Shown piece by piece: positions 33,847 through 43,912 of a stretch of DNA of 64,000 nucleotides. Made by a program: the position numbers and the translations under genes. The notes under the pieces were generated by a model, which made no database searches, had not been told where the DNA came from, and worked only from the letters and a program-made list of their open reading frames with translations. Numbering within the stretch: the first letter of the stretch is position 1; each line of letters starts with the position of its first letter. This stretch comes from Flammeovirgaceae bacterium UBA5008 (GTDB lineage: Bacteria > Bacteroidota > Bacteroidia > Cytophagales > Cyclobacteriaceae), in assembly GCA_002398365.1 (NCBI GenBank), contig DGYK01000063.1, forward strand, positions 441,864-505,863. The letters are read 5' to 3'.

Positions 33847-34653
33847 ATGAAAGATAAAGTAGTCATTATTACAGGAGGATCTTCGGGCATTGGCAAAGCG
33901 ATGGCAGAAGTCTTTGGTGTCAATGGTTCAAAGATATTTATTACCGGACGAAATTTAACAGATTTACACCAGGCGGTTACAGACCTGAAAAGCAAAGGCA
34001 TTGATGCTCATGGTTTTCAGGCGGATGTAAGTGTGGAGGATGATAATCGGAAGATGGCCGAGGAGGCTATTCAAAAATTTGGAAGAATTGATGTCTTAAT
34101 TAATAATGCGGGTATCTCGATGCGGGCATTATTTAGTGAGGTGGATTTAGATGTGGTGAAAAAGGTGATGGACATTAACTTTTACGGAGTACTGTATGCG
34201 ACTAAATATTGTTTGCCGGAAATCATGAAGCATAAGGGCTCAGTAGTGGGCATTTCATCGATAGCCGGCTATCGTGGACTTCCAGGTCGCACGGGTTATT
34301 CAGCTTCTAAATTTGCACTTAATGGATTTTTAGAAGTGCTGCGAACAGAAATGTTGAAAAAAGATGTGCATGTGCTAACGGCATGTCCTGGTTTTACGGC
34401 TTCCAATATCCGCAAACGATCGCTGACGAAAGATGGCACCTCGCAGGGAGAATCGCCACGTGATGAAGCAGCTATGATGAGTGCGGAAGAATGTGCACAC
34501 CATATTTACAGAGCCACTGTCAAGAGAAAGAAAATACTGATTCTCACGGGTCAGGGAAAGCTGACCGTTTTTCTAAACAAATTTTTGCCCGGCCTTACTG
34601 ACAAGTTGGTCTATAATGTGATGGCAAAAGAAGCGAACGCTCCGATCAAATAG
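33847..34653 (+). CDS. SDR family oxidoreductase
   Basis: A 268-residue NAD(P)-dependent dehydrogenase. TGGSSGIG is at residues 9-16, NNAG at about 85, ISS and the catalytic YSASK at about 140-160. The C-terminal part (RATVKRKKILILTGQGKLTVFLNKFLPG) is typical of the DHRS7-like branch of membrane-associated SDRs. The substrate is unknown. It is a single gene, divergent from the lipid A acyltransferase. Confidence 0.9.
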   Translation: MKDKVVIITGGSSGIGKAMAEVFGVNGSKIFITGRNLTDLHQAVTDLKSKGIDAHGFQADVSVEDDNRKMAEEAIQKFGRIDVLINNAGISMRALFSEVDLDVVKKVMDINFYGVLYATKYCLPEIMKHKGSVVGISSIAGYRGLPGRTGYSASKFALNGFLEVLRTEMLKKDVHVLTACPGFTASNIRKRSLTKDGTSQGESPRDEAAMMSAEECAHHIYRATVKRKKILILTGQGKLTVFLNKFLPGLTDKLVYNVMAKEANAPIK

Positions 34654-34654
34654 G

Positions 34655-36550
34655 TTACGTCTTACTTAGAAAAACCAATTTGGTGTTATCCGCTTTATTT
34701 ATGCTTTTGTAGAAATCTACCAATTCCGAATAAGCAGCAGGTGGATGTTCGCCCGGAATCATCTTCAGTTTGCGAATGTAGATCAGTTTGCCCTGATCGA
34801 ACTTAAAGTTTGCCTCATATTCTCCATAGCGACTGGAAATTTTTACAGGCTGTGGAATAAATTCAGGATAGATTTCTTCTGGGATAGAATAAACAATTGT
34901 ATCCACATCGACATAGGAGCTTTTGAAAACTACCGGATTCTTTCGGGTTTCTGCTTTGGGCGGAATGTAGGTGGTACGATTCATGAGATTGGGTGTCACA
35001 AAAATTCGTTTACCGCTCACCGAAGCATATCGGTTTAGCGTAAGCTCGGCATTTACAATGGCTGTAGGTACTTTGTCTTTTTTGTTGATCATGTTGAATG
35101 CACCTAATTCAAAACTAGGGATCCGTAAATTCTCCTGAAGCCATTTTTTTTGTTCATCGTACGAACTGTTGATGCGAAAGGAGAGTCCGTTATTTTCATA
35201 TTGTAAACCGGAATAAGCGGTGGTTACTTTGGCTTTGGCGTTACCAGATTTATCAAGGGCAACTTCAGCTTTTTGATATTGTGTGTTTTGTTCTGTTTTC
35301 AACTTAGGCGTTCGAACCAATTTCCCCCCTTCTTCAGTGATCATCAATGCATACCGATCATCGGTGAAATCTCCTAAATAACCAAACGGATTGGTTTGGC
35401 TGGTACATTCTAACCAAAGTGTGTCTTTGCCATTAGGGACATTGACAATAATATGATTGAAGCGATCCATCGTAAAATCCGGAGAAATGAATCGTTCTTC
35501 ACTACCTCCATAGATTAAAGTGTAATAGCCGTTGACGCCAACTGCCTTTAAGAGGGATACCATATAATTGGAAAGCGCTTTGCAATCCCCATAGCTATTT
35601 AAGTCAACGATTGATGCATCGAAAGGCTGAAATCCACCAATGCCACGCTGAATACTGACGTAGCGGGTTTTGCTTTGAAGCCATTCATATACTGCTTTTG
35701 TTTTTTCCTCTACGGTGGAAAGGTTTTTGGTGATTTCTTTCATTTTTGCAAGAGTGGAGGCAGGCAGTGTGCCACGACCTTCATTGAGAAGTATTTGCCA
35801 TTTGCCCAGGTCATTCCAGGATTTCATGGACCCACGGTATCCATCGTATTCAAATTCCGATGGGCCCATTAAAAACCCAGGGACTTTATTTTTCGCATAC
35901 TTTTCAAATTTTTCGGGCTTGATATTGGCAAATGACCAGATCAGCTTTTCATTCGCACCGAGATTTTCTTTTTTTGGTTCTTCAATGGAGTTTAACTTGT
36001 ATCGAGGCTTTAATGCAATCGGGTATTCTATTTCATATGTTTCTTTCTCAATAGATACTTCGTCATCTGTATATAAAGAAAATGAAGGGATAGAATAGAG
36101 GTACTTCATTTCCGTTTCATATTCAAATTCTACCGTGTAGGGATAAGTGGATTGTTCTAAGTCCATCAACTTGTATCGATTATCCGTAAACAGGCTAACA
36201 CCATCGTATGCACTACGATCGATGATTTCATTGCCCTTTAGTTTTTTGATTTGAACTCCGTTTGCATCGTATGCGATGCCGGAAATAGATATTACTTTTT
36301 CTAATTTATCATAATAAACTGCCTCTGTTGCGAACTGCTTTCCATTTTCATTGAGAATGGTAATTACTTTGTGCACTTTTTGTCGGGAGCGATTGATGGA
36401 GATGATCTCAAAGCGATAAAAATCTTCGCGCACCACAGCATACATACCGTCTTTCATATTTTGTGGTATGCTACTGACTGGATATTTGGGATCATCTTTT
36501 GCAAGCAGTGTTACCGGAATGGCTAAGAGAAAAGCAACAAGGAATCGCAT
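34655..36550 (-). CDS. Secreted DUF3857/transglutaminase-like protein with intact Cys-His
   Basis: A 631-residue product with a signal peptide (about residues 1-17). DUF3857 covers about 50-220 and a transglutaminase core about 265-390. The core keeps the nucleophile C323 (YGDCKALSNYM) and H366 (RFNHIIVNV), with E381 (WLECTSQTNP) in the third position. This is the only one of the four paralogues in the cluster with a plausible active site. Family function in Bacteroidota is not established; peptide cleavage or cross-linking in the periplasm is inferred. It lies 52 bp downstream of the next paralogue on the same strand. Confidence 0.88.
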   Translation of the reverse strand: MRFLVAFLLAIPVTLLAKDDPKYPVSSIPQNMKDGMYAVVREDFYRFEIISINRSRQKVHKVITILNENGKQFATEAVYYDKLEKVISISGIAYDANGVQIKKLKGNEIIDRSAYDGVSLFTDNRYKLMDLEQSTYPYTVEFEYETEMKYLYSIPSFSLYTDDEVSIEKETYEIEYPIALKPRYKLNSIEEPKKENLGANEKLIWSFANIKPEKFEKYAKNKVPGFLMGPSEFEYDGYRGSMKSWNDLGKWQILLNEGRGTLPASTLAKMKEITKNLSTVEEKTKAVYEWLQSKTRYVSIQRGIGGFQPFDASIVDLNSYGDCKALSNYMVSLLKAVGVNGYYTLIYGGSEERFISPDFTMDRFNHIIVNVPNGKDTLWLECTSQTNPFGYLGDFTDDRYALMITEEGGKLVRTPKLKTEQNTQYQKAEVALDKSGNAKAKVTTAYSGLQYENNGLSFRINSSYDEQKKWLQENLRIPSFELGAFNMINKKDKVPTAIVNAELTLNRYASVSGKRIFVTPNLMNRTTYIPPKAETRKNPVVFKSSYVDVDTIVYSIPEEIYPEFIPQPVKISSRYGEYEANFKFDQGKLIYIRKLKMIPGEHPPAAYSELVDFYKSINKADNTKLVFLSKT

Positions 36551-36602
36551 TAATTTATTTTTTAAATTATATTAGATTTTTAGACGTGTAAAAACACACT
36601 TT

Positions 36603-38537
36603 TTATTTCTTTTTCAACACAATTTGTTCGGCTTGCTTTGCTACAACTTGATTGAAAAATTCTTTAACATTCGCATATTCTGTTTGTGATATTATACTTC
36701 TGTTGATCTGAAATATACTTGTAAGACTTATAGCGTTTCCCACGGTAGTAACATTGAGAATATATTTTCCAGCATTACCAGGCAAAGCAATTACTTTATT
36801 TTTAGGTAAATCGTCAATAGTAAAATGATCGGGCACAACTAATTTAAGAATATATGTTTTGTCAATCTGTGTACCAAAATCAATTGGATAAGTACGTTGA
36901 TCTGATTTAAATGGATTCTCCTCTGTCCGGCTTGACACGAAAGGATTTATGTAAAGAATATCACCGGCAGATGTCATGTGATCAGAAATAATCACCTGAT
37001 GTGATTCTTTGATAGGTTTACTTAAATCTTTTACATCCTGAAACTCACTTTTTTCAAATTGCCATTGCTTAGTCCCTTTGAAATCCTTCAGGTATTTTTC
37101 CTCGCCATTTTTCAGCAACTCATCCCTTGTGCTATGAGCGTCATAACCATCCATGGTGTATTGTATTTTACCGGTTAGTTCATTTTCACCGGAAATATTC
37201 AAATCAACATTGACCACCGTTTTAGCTTTCGCCTTAGTCGTCACTTCGATCCACCCGAAGTTTTTCTTTGAAACGATTAACCCTTGCCCATTTAAACAGC
37301 GACTTGGCAGGATGTCGTATGGCAGATTTTTTTCTGTAGCATCAAGGAGTAATCTTTTTCCACCTAATTTCACAGAGGCTATTACGTAGTTGAATTGCTT
37401 TCTCATGGGATATGCTTGTCGGATGATACCATGACCTCTGGTACTAATGAGTATCATTTCAACATCAAATCCAGCTTTATCCAGCATGGAGGCTAAAATG
37501 ATATTGATGTCTCCAGATGTGCCGGATTTGCTTTCCAGAATTTTCTTGATGTTACCAACATAATAATCTTCTTCACCATCCCACTCTATATTGTTTTTCA
37601 CATAATTGGAAATGGCAATTACCTTCTGTAAAGAATCAGTAACACCACTGGTAATTTGATTTACTTTATCTTTTAAAAACCCAGACTTATCAATCGCTTT
37701 TCCAAATTCTTCATCTTCCAAAAGATCCTTTGTGAGTTTTTCCCACGATGCCATTACCTCTTGTATGTGGGTGCTATAGTTAATACGCGAAAGCGCGAAA
37801 TTCATTTTCGAAATATATTCATCCGTTGAGGTCATGTATGACTCTTCTTTGAAGGCAGGTACATTTCTTGATATCCAATGATGGCCAATTACGTCTGTTT
37901 CGTAATACAATTGCCGCTTGGTTTCATAGCTGCTTACAGGTACATATCCCTGCATGTATTTTTCATAGGTGAAAAGATCAGGAATCATAGCCCAGTACTC
38001 ACTCAACCGTGTTGGAATGGAGCGCTGAAATGACCAATTGGGGAAGTTGGTAAAGAATTCAGAAGAAATGCGATAAGAATACTCGATTACACTTCCCACC
38101 TTCACATTAGGAATGGCAAACTTTTGCCGATTGTAATTTCGGTTTACTTTTTCTTTAAAGATATTGTCTTTGGATAACTTGTTTTCTACCACCTTTCCGT
38201 TTTCAAGATTGTAAGAAGCGGCTTTCAATGCTTGTACTTTCTCTTCAGTAGCTCCGGCATGATAAACTAGAATACTTGTATTTGCATAATCTAATCCTTC
38301 TTTGGTCAATATTTTTATTCGGGCGTGACGCTCAAAATTCAATACAGGCGCATCACCAATAACAGTTATATAGGCAATCCCGTAATCCTCTAAAACAACC
38401 GCTGAAGCCGAAGAATCTTTACTATAAACAGTCATCTTCAAATCCTCCATCGGAATATCCCCGAATTTGATGGGCGATTTTTGGGCCTTAGCTGTGAGAG
38501 TCAGAAAAAATGTAAATACAAATAGTAAATTTTTCAT
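36603..38537 (-). CDS. Secreted DUF3857 protein with degenerate transglutaminase core (I)
   Basis: A 644-residue product, start ATG 38537, signal peptide ending at AKAQ. DUF3857 covers about residues 55-215. The transglutaminase-like core (about 280-390) is recognisable, but the catalytic Cys position reads SGTSGDINIIL and the His position reads QFNYVIA. The Asp in LLLDATEK is kept. It is therefore probably not catalytic. The C-terminal DUF3858-like beta domain (about 480-640) ends in a KEFFNQVVAKQAEQIVL helix that is shared with the next paralogue. Confidence 0.85.
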   Translation of the reverse strand: MKNLLFVFTFFLTLTAKAQKSPIKFGDIPMEDLKMTVYSKDSSASAVVLEDYGIAYITVIGDAPVLNFERHARIKILTKEGLDYANTSILVYHAGATEEKVQALKAASYNLENGKVVENKLSKDNIFKEKVNRNYNRQKFAIPNVKVGSVIEYSYRISSEFFTNFPNWSFQRSIPTRLSEYWAMIPDLFTYEKYMQGYVPVSSYETKRQLYYETDVIGHHWISRNVPAFKEESYMTSTDEYISKMNFALSRINYSTHIQEVMASWEKLTKDLLEDEEFGKAIDKSGFLKDKVNQITSGVTDSLQKVIAISNYVKNNIEWDGEEDYYVGNIKKILESKSGTSGDINIILASMLDKAGFDVEMILISTRGHGIIRQAYPMRKQFNYVIASVKLGGKRLLLDATEKNLPYDILPSRCLNGQGLIVSKKNFGWIEVTTKAKAKTVVNVDLNISGENELTGKIQYTMDGYDAHSTRDELLKNGEEKYLKDFKGTKQWQFEKSEFQDVKDLSKPIKESHQVIISDHMTSAGDILYINPFVSSRTEENPFKSDQRTYPIDFGTQIDKTYILKLVVPDHFTIDDLPKNKVIALPGNAGKYILNVTTVGNAISLTSIFQINRSIISQTEYANVKEFFNQVVAKQAEQIVLKKK

Positions 38538-38623
38538 GAATATTATTTTGGACCACAATTATCCAATAATTATTTCAATTCGAAAAGCCAATTTGAATGT
38601 TATTCGGTAATTGGAATATAATA

Positions 38624-40486
38624 CTACTTTCTCCGGAGCACAATTTGTTCATCCTCCTTAGCCAGTATGAGATCAAACATCTCCTTTAAAAGTTTGTACT
38701 CGCTTATTGTAAATCTGCTTTTCGTTACTATAAATTGAGTCGTTAGCTGAATGGTATTGGTTGTTGATGATATATTATAAAGAAATTTTCCCGCGTTCTC
38801 TGGAAGTATAATTCCTTTTGATTTGGGCAACGACTCAATTTTAAATCCATCAGGTATTGTAATCTTAGCCATGTATATTTTTTCAAATGCGGTTACCAAA
38901 TCCACTGGAAATTTTCGTTCGTTTGATTTAAAGGAATTTTCAGTGAGTTTATTAATCAGGATCGGGTTAAAATAAATGAGTGAATCTGTTAGCACGCCAA
39001 ATGCAGAACCGGAAATAATATATGATTCTTTTAATGATTTGTCTGGATTAATTAAATTTTCAATTTTATTTTCGGTCGCATTCCATTGAAAAGGTGTGAA
39101 GAATTCTTTGTAATACTCCTTTTCACCCGACTTACTAACTTTAGTTCGAACTGACAATGCATCTAGGCCATCTCTTACAATTGTCATAGATCCATGGATT
39201 CCACCTGAATCTGATATACCAAAGTTTGCATTAACCGCAGACCTCGATTTTGAGGCTATAATAGGCATCCATTCACCCTCTTCTTCATAGATTACTAAGC
39301 CTTCACCATTCAGGCAACGAATAGGTAATGAGTAAGCGCTAAGGTGTTGATCGGTTCCATCAATAAGACGATATTTTTCATTTTGTGGAACGAAGCAAAT
39401 AACATCATTGAATTCACGCATAGAGTGTGTATTTCTGATTTTTCCGTGATTTCGAGTACTTATAAGCATAGGAAAAGCCTTTACCCCGGTCTTTTGAAGC
39501 AGGGCGATAATCAATAGATTGATTTCGTTTGAACTACCCTCTTTGTTTTCTAAAACCTTTTCAAATGATCGCTCAGGTATAATCCCAACGTTCTCGTTCC
39601 ATTTTACTTCTTTTTTAACGTACGAAACGATTGCATTAATTCGTTCGTCTTCAGAATTGCTTCCATCAATAGTTTTTTTGGCAATTGGCTCTAAGAATTT
39701 TGATTCTTTGATTTGCTGACCGAAGTACTCATCATTATTTAAATTGTTGATAATGGATAGCCAAGATAAACCCGATCTGTAAAAGCTAATTTTTGAGATG
39801 TAATCTTCTGAATTTGAAATAAAAGGTTCTTCAATAAAGGCAGGCACATCTCGCATAGTCCAACTTTCAACAGCTCCACCTTTTTCAGAAACATTTTCGG
39901 TAATTGGTAGTAGTCCCTGAAAGTCTTTTGTAAATCTAAACCGCTTCCCTACCGATATTGCGTAATTGCTAAATTTAGTAGGTATAATGTCTTGGAAGCG
40001 CCAAGTCGGAATACTAGGAGCATATGACTTATATATATATTGGTATTCGATTATTGATCCTTCTTTAACATTAGGCAGCGTAAATATGATTTGGTTCGTA
40101 GATTGGTCGTATCGACTTTTCAAGATGGCATCTTTAGCCATTTCAGAAACAACAATTTGACCGTTTACTAAATTGTAAGTAGCCCCTTTTAATTTTGAAA
40201 TACTCGCATAGTTCCGGTCGATATAAATGGAATGTTTTGAAAATTGTTGAATGAATTGTTTAGCAAAAAACTTAATTCGCACATGGCATTTGTAGTGGAT
40301 AGTAAAATCATCGAATAAAAGTACCTCTGCGACATTAAATAAAATTAGCGCAGACGCAGAAGAATCTTTATGATACCATTTCATTTCTAAATCGGACATC
40401 CGCACTTCACCAAATTTTTCTGGAGAGTTTTGAGCCTGACTAAAATGTAACCCAGGAAGAAATGCCAATAAAAAATAAATTCTCAT
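38624..40486 (-). CDS. Secreted DUF3857 protein with degenerate transglutaminase core (II)
   Basis: A 620-residue product with a signal peptide ending near SQAQ. It is laid out as its neighbour at 36603: DUF3857, inactive transglutaminase-like core, beta domain and terminal helix. The Cys position reads GSSNEINLLI and the His position EFNDVIC, so two of three catalytic residues are gone; the last is RLIDGTDQ. The ending KEMFDLILAKEDEQIVLRRK closely matches the neighbour, so the two are recent tandem duplicates. Base composition is visibly more AT-rich than the housekeeping genes around it. Confidence 0.85.
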   Translation of the reverse strand: MRIYFLLAFLPGLHFSQAQNSPEKFGEVRMSDLEMKWYHKDSSASALILFNVAEVLLFDDFTIHYKCHVRIKFFAKQFIQQFSKHSIYIDRNYASISKLKGATYNLVNGQIVVSEMAKDAILKSRYDQSTNQIIFTLPNVKEGSIIEYQYIYKSYAPSIPTWRFQDIIPTKFSNYAISVGKRFRFTKDFQGLLPITENVSEKGGAVESWTMRDVPAFIEEPFISNSEDYISKISFYRSGLSWLSIINNLNNDEYFGQQIKESKFLEPIAKKTIDGSNSEDERINAIVSYVKKEVKWNENVGIIPERSFEKVLENKEGSSNEINLLIIALLQKTGVKAFPMLISTRNHGKIRNTHSMREFNDVICFVPQNEKYRLIDGTDQHLSAYSLPIRCLNGEGLVIYEEEGEWMPIIASKSRSAVNANFGISDSGGIHGSMTIVRDGLDALSVRTKVSKSGEKEYYKEFFTPFQWNATENKIENLINPDKSLKESYIISGSAFGVLTDSLIYFNPILINKLTENSFKSNERKFPVDLVTAFEKIYMAKITIPDGFKIESLPKSKGIILPENAGKFLYNISSTTNTIQLTTQFIVTKSRFTISEYKLLKEMFDLILAKEDEQIVLRRK

Positions 40487-40548
40487 ATTTGAATCGGTAT
40501 AATAGATAAATATAATTCAGTGCATTATTAGCAGCGCTATATCAATCA

Positions 40549-42501
40549 ATGAATATAATAAAGTTGTTAGCATTCGCCTTATTTTATATCTTAACTACAC
40601 ACGGCTACGCTCAAGATCATGGCTTCCCTTTTGGAACAACAGTAACACTTAATGACCACCTGAAACCTAAATATGAAATAGACTCAACAGCCAATGCCAT
40701 AGTGCTGAATGAGTTTGGTGATGCCTATTTTAACAATGATGGCAGCAGGCTTCTCGTTGAAATTCATAGTAAGATAAAAATTTTGAAATCAAGCGGAGTT
40801 GAAAAAGGAAACTTTAAAATTCTGCTCCGCAAAGGCGTTTCTGTTCGGGATGAATTAGAAGATTTACAAGGAGCAACATTTAACATTTCCAATGGAGCGA
40901 TTCGAAGGTTTGAGCTGGAGAAGAAATCAATATTTCGTGAAACAGATACGAATTATGAATGGATCAAGTTCACCCTACCAAATGTGCAAGTGGGATCGGT
41001 AATTGAGGTTAAATATTTGATATCAACACCCTTTCTGCTAAACTATTGGCCTTGGGAATTTCAATCGGATATACCAAAGCTCTATTCAGAATTTTGTGCC
41101 CACATAAGTGCAAATTATGTTTACAATATTTCAATGCGGGGATTTTTGAAGTTAGATAAAAATGATCATGAACTGCGTAGCAGCCCCGTGTTAGATGTGG
41201 ACGTGTTGAAACTAGGAATTAAAAATATTCCTGCTTTTCGTGAAGAACAATTTATGACGGCAAAAAGCAATTTCCTTTCAGCAGTGCATTTTGAACTGGC
41301 AGAAATTCGTCATTTTAATGGCACGAAAAATAAAATTTCGAAAGAGTGGAAGGATGTGGCCCAAGAGCTATTCGATCACGAAGACTTCGGCACTCAAATT
41401 AAACGAGCCCGAAATCTTTTTGAGGATAAATTGTCCTTTATGACCGGAGGAGCAATCTCCCCTATTGAAAAAGCGAAGCAAATATTTGGATGGATTCAAT
41501 CTCGATATCAATGGAATGAATACTTGGGCAAATACACAGATAAAGGGGTGAGAAATGCCTACGAAAACAAGAAGGGAAACGTAGGTGATATCAATATTTC
41601 TCTACTGGGTGCGTTGCAAGCAGCTGAAATTACAGCCAACCCTGTTATTCTTTCAACACGAGAAAATGGCTTACCCACATCGCTTTATCCAGTGCTAAGC
41701 GAATTCAACTATGTAATCGTCCAAGTGCAAATAGGTGAAGAAAGTTTTTTATTAGATGCCACAGATCCATTTATTCCATTTGGTATTATTCCGGAACGAT
41801 GCCTCAACGGAACGGGCCGCTTACTCACCAAAAAGGAAGCTACCGAAGTAGACTTAATGCCGAAAACGAAATCACGAACCGTTTCAAATTTATCACTCAA
41901 ACTCAACACTGAAGGAGAACTTACAGGTACGTTACAAATAAAATATTATGGATATGATGCCGTGAACAAACGAAAACAAATAATGTCGTTTGCTCAAACA
42001 TCGTTATATACAAAAGCAATCAGCGACCGCTGGAAAGTGCGAGAATTGAGAAATCATAAAATCGAGAATTTACCTGATTTGGAGAAAACACTTACAGAAG
42101 AAATGGAAATTGATTTTAATTCCCACGATGCCTCTAGCGCTGAGCGCATTTATTTCAATCCTTTTATCATTGGACAGTGGAACTCTAATCCATTCGTTGC
42201 CAGTGAACGAAAATACCCGGTGGATTTTGGTGTAGCGCAAGAAGAAATCATTTTGCTAAACCTTGAGTATCCGGCAGACTATAAGTTGGATGAAATTCCT
42301 AAAAACATGGCGCTCGCTATGCCCGATAAAGGCGGCATGTTTAAATTCAATTTCAATAACATCGGCAATAAGTTGAATATCTACTATTCACTCAACCTGA
42401 CAAAACCGGTATACGATTCGTCAGAATATTTTTCGTTGAAAGATTTGTTTGAGCGAATGTTGCAATTAAAACAAACCGATTTAGTGTTTATTAAGTTGTA
42501 A
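40549..42501 (+). CDS. Secreted DUF3857 protein with degenerate transglutaminase core (III)
   Basis: A 650-residue product on the opposite strand to its three paralogues, with a signal peptide ending at GYAQ. It has the same domain order. The Cys position reads KGNVGDINISL, the His position EFNYVIV, and the Asp is kept in LLDATDPF. It ends in a LKDLFERMLQLKQTDLVFIKL helix like the others. Only 21 bp separate it from radA, so it may be the first gene of a unit with radA and the methyltransferase. It is divergent from the copy at 38624. Confidence 0.85.
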   Translation: MNIIKLLAFALFYILTTHGYAQDHGFPFGTTVTLNDHLKPKYEIDSTANAIVLNEFGDAYFNNDGSRLLVEIHSKIKILKSSGVEKGNFKILLRKGVSVRDELEDLQGATFNISNGAIRRFELEKKSIFRETDTNYEWIKFTLPNVQVGSVIEVKYLISTPFLLNYWPWEFQSDIPKLYSEFCAHISANYVYNISMRGFLKLDKNDHELRSSPVLDVDVLKLGIKNIPAFREEQFMTAKSNFLSAVHFELAEIRHFNGTKNKISKEWKDVAQELFDHEDFGTQIKRARNLFEDKLSFMTGGAISPIEKAKQIFGWIQSRYQWNEYLGKYTDKGVRNAYENKKGNVGDINISLLGALQAAEITANPVILSTRENGLPTSLYPVLSEFNYVIVQVQIGEESFLLDATDPFIPFGIIPERCLNGTGRLLTKKEATEVDLMPKTKSRTVSNLSLKLNTEGELTGTLQIKYYGYDAVNKRKQIMSFAQTSLYTKAISDRWKVRELRNHKIENLPDLEKTLTEEMEIDFNSHDASSAERIYFNPFIIGQWNSNPFVASERKYPVDFGVAQEEIILLNLEYPADYKLDEIPKNMALAMPDKGGMFKFNFNNIGNKLNIYYSLNLTKPVYDSSEYFSLKDLFERMLQLKQTDLVFIKL

Positions 42502-42522
42502 TTTCGGGCTTCAGTAAAATCA

Positions 42523-43911
42523 ATGGCCAAATCTAAAACAACTTTCTTCTGTCAAAATTGTGGGTATGAATCCGCCAAATGGCTGGGCAAATGTCCCTCT
42601 TGCAATGAGTGGAATTCATTTGTAGAAGAAATCGTAGCGAAAGAAGATTCTAATAAAAATGAGTGGAAGCCGGAGCCGGGTAAAGCGCGTCAGGAAAAAC
42701 CGCGAACACTCAGCGAGATAGAATCGACTAGAGAAATCCGAGTAGACTCGTCTGATCAGGAACTCAACCGTGTGTTGGGCGGTGGCATTGTATTTGGATC
42801 ATTAGTATTGATTGGAGGCGAACCGGGCATAGGAAAATCCACCTTGATGCTTCAGGTAGGCCTTGCGTTGCATAAACTGAAAGTTCTGTATGTCTCGGGT
42901 GAAGAAAGTGACCAGCAAATCAAAATGCGGGCCGAGCGACTGCGAGGTCCATCTAAAGAAGCATACGATCATTTTTTTGTACTCACAGAAACGAATACAA
43001 GAAATATTTTTCAAGCCGTTGAGTCTATTCAACCTCAGCTGCTCATCATCGATTCGATTCAAACGCTGCACTCGCACCAACTTGATTCCGTTGCCGGAAG
43101 TGTTGGCCAAGTACGTCAATGTGCTGCGGAGCTGATGAAGTTCGCGAAAGAGACAAACACTCCGGTATTTTTAGTGGGCCACATTACGAAAGATGGAATG
43201 CTGGCGGGTCCGAAAGTTTTAGAGCACATGGTGGATACGGTGTTGCAATTTGAAGGTGATCGACATCTTGCTTACAGAATTTTACGCACCACCAAAAATC
43301 GTTTTGGTTCAACCTCGGAAATTGGAATCTACGAAATGCTTGGCAATGGCTTGCGCGAAGTATCCAACCCATCGGAGATTTTGATTTCACAGAAAGATGG
43401 CAACTTGAGTGGAGCAACCATTGGTGCCACTATCGAAGGGAACCGACCTTTATTAATAGAAATTCAATCGCTAGTAAGCTCTGCTTCGTATGGCACACCG
43501 CAACGCACACCTACCGGTTTCGATCAAAAGCGATTGAACATGTTGCTGGCCGTTTTAGAAAAACGATGTGGTTTTCGGATGGGAACACAAGATGTATTTC
43601 TGAATATGGCCGGTGGAATTACTGTGGAAGATCCAGCGATTGACTTGGCCATTTGCATTTCCATTATATCATCGATGGAAGAGATTCCGGTATCTGATAA
43701 AATTTGCTTTGCAGCTGAAGTTGGTCTTGGTGGCGAATTGCGCGCGGTCAATCGAATTGATCAGCGAATTTCAGAAGCAGAAAAACTGGGCTTTCAAGAA
43801 ATTTATATTTCCAAGTACAGCCACAAGTCACTCGACTTGCAGAAAACGAAAATCAAAGTCAAATCATTTGGCAAATTGACCGAGGTGTTTAAAGAATTGT
43901 TTGCGAATTGA
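42523..43911 (+). CDS. radA: DNA repair protein RadA
   Basis: A 462-residue RecA-like ATPase that drives branch migration during recombination. An N-terminal zinc finger CQNCG...CPSC is at residues 10-28. Walker A GEPGIGKST is at about 99-107, the RadA-specific KNRFG at about 258, and a C-terminal Lon-protease-like domain (inactive) at about 290-460. Length is normal. It overlaps the frame of the following methyltransferase by a few bases if a TTG start is used there, and ends 1 bp before its ATG. Confidence 0.96.
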   Translation: MAKSKTTFFCQNCGYESAKWLGKCPSCNEWNSFVEEIVAKEDSNKNEWKPEPGKARQEKPRTLSEIESTREIRVDSSDQELNRVLGGGIVFGSLVLIGGEPGIGKSTLMLQVGLALHKLKVLYVSGEESDQQIKMRAERLRGPSKEAYDHFFVLTETNTRNIFQAVESIQPQLLIIDSIQTLHSHQLDSVAGSVGQVRQCAAELMKFAKETNTPVFLVGHITKDGMLAGPKVLEHMVDTVLQFEGDRHLAYRILRTTKNRFGSTSEIGIYEMLGNGLREVSNPSEILISQKDGNLSGATIGATIEGNRPLLIEIQSLVSSASYGTPQRTPTGFDQKRLNMLLAVLEKRCGFRMGTQDVFLNMAGGITVEDPAIDLAICISIISSMEEIPVSDKICFAAEVGLGGELRAVNRIDQRISEAEKLGFQEIYISKYSHKSLDLQKTKIKVKSFGKLTEVFKELFAN

Positions 43912-43912
43912 T

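Noticed and set aside
36570..36600. Small hairpin with GTGT...ACAC in the 52-bp gap between two DUF3857 genes
   Set aside because: The stem is only about 4-5 bp and AT-rich; too weak to call a terminator.
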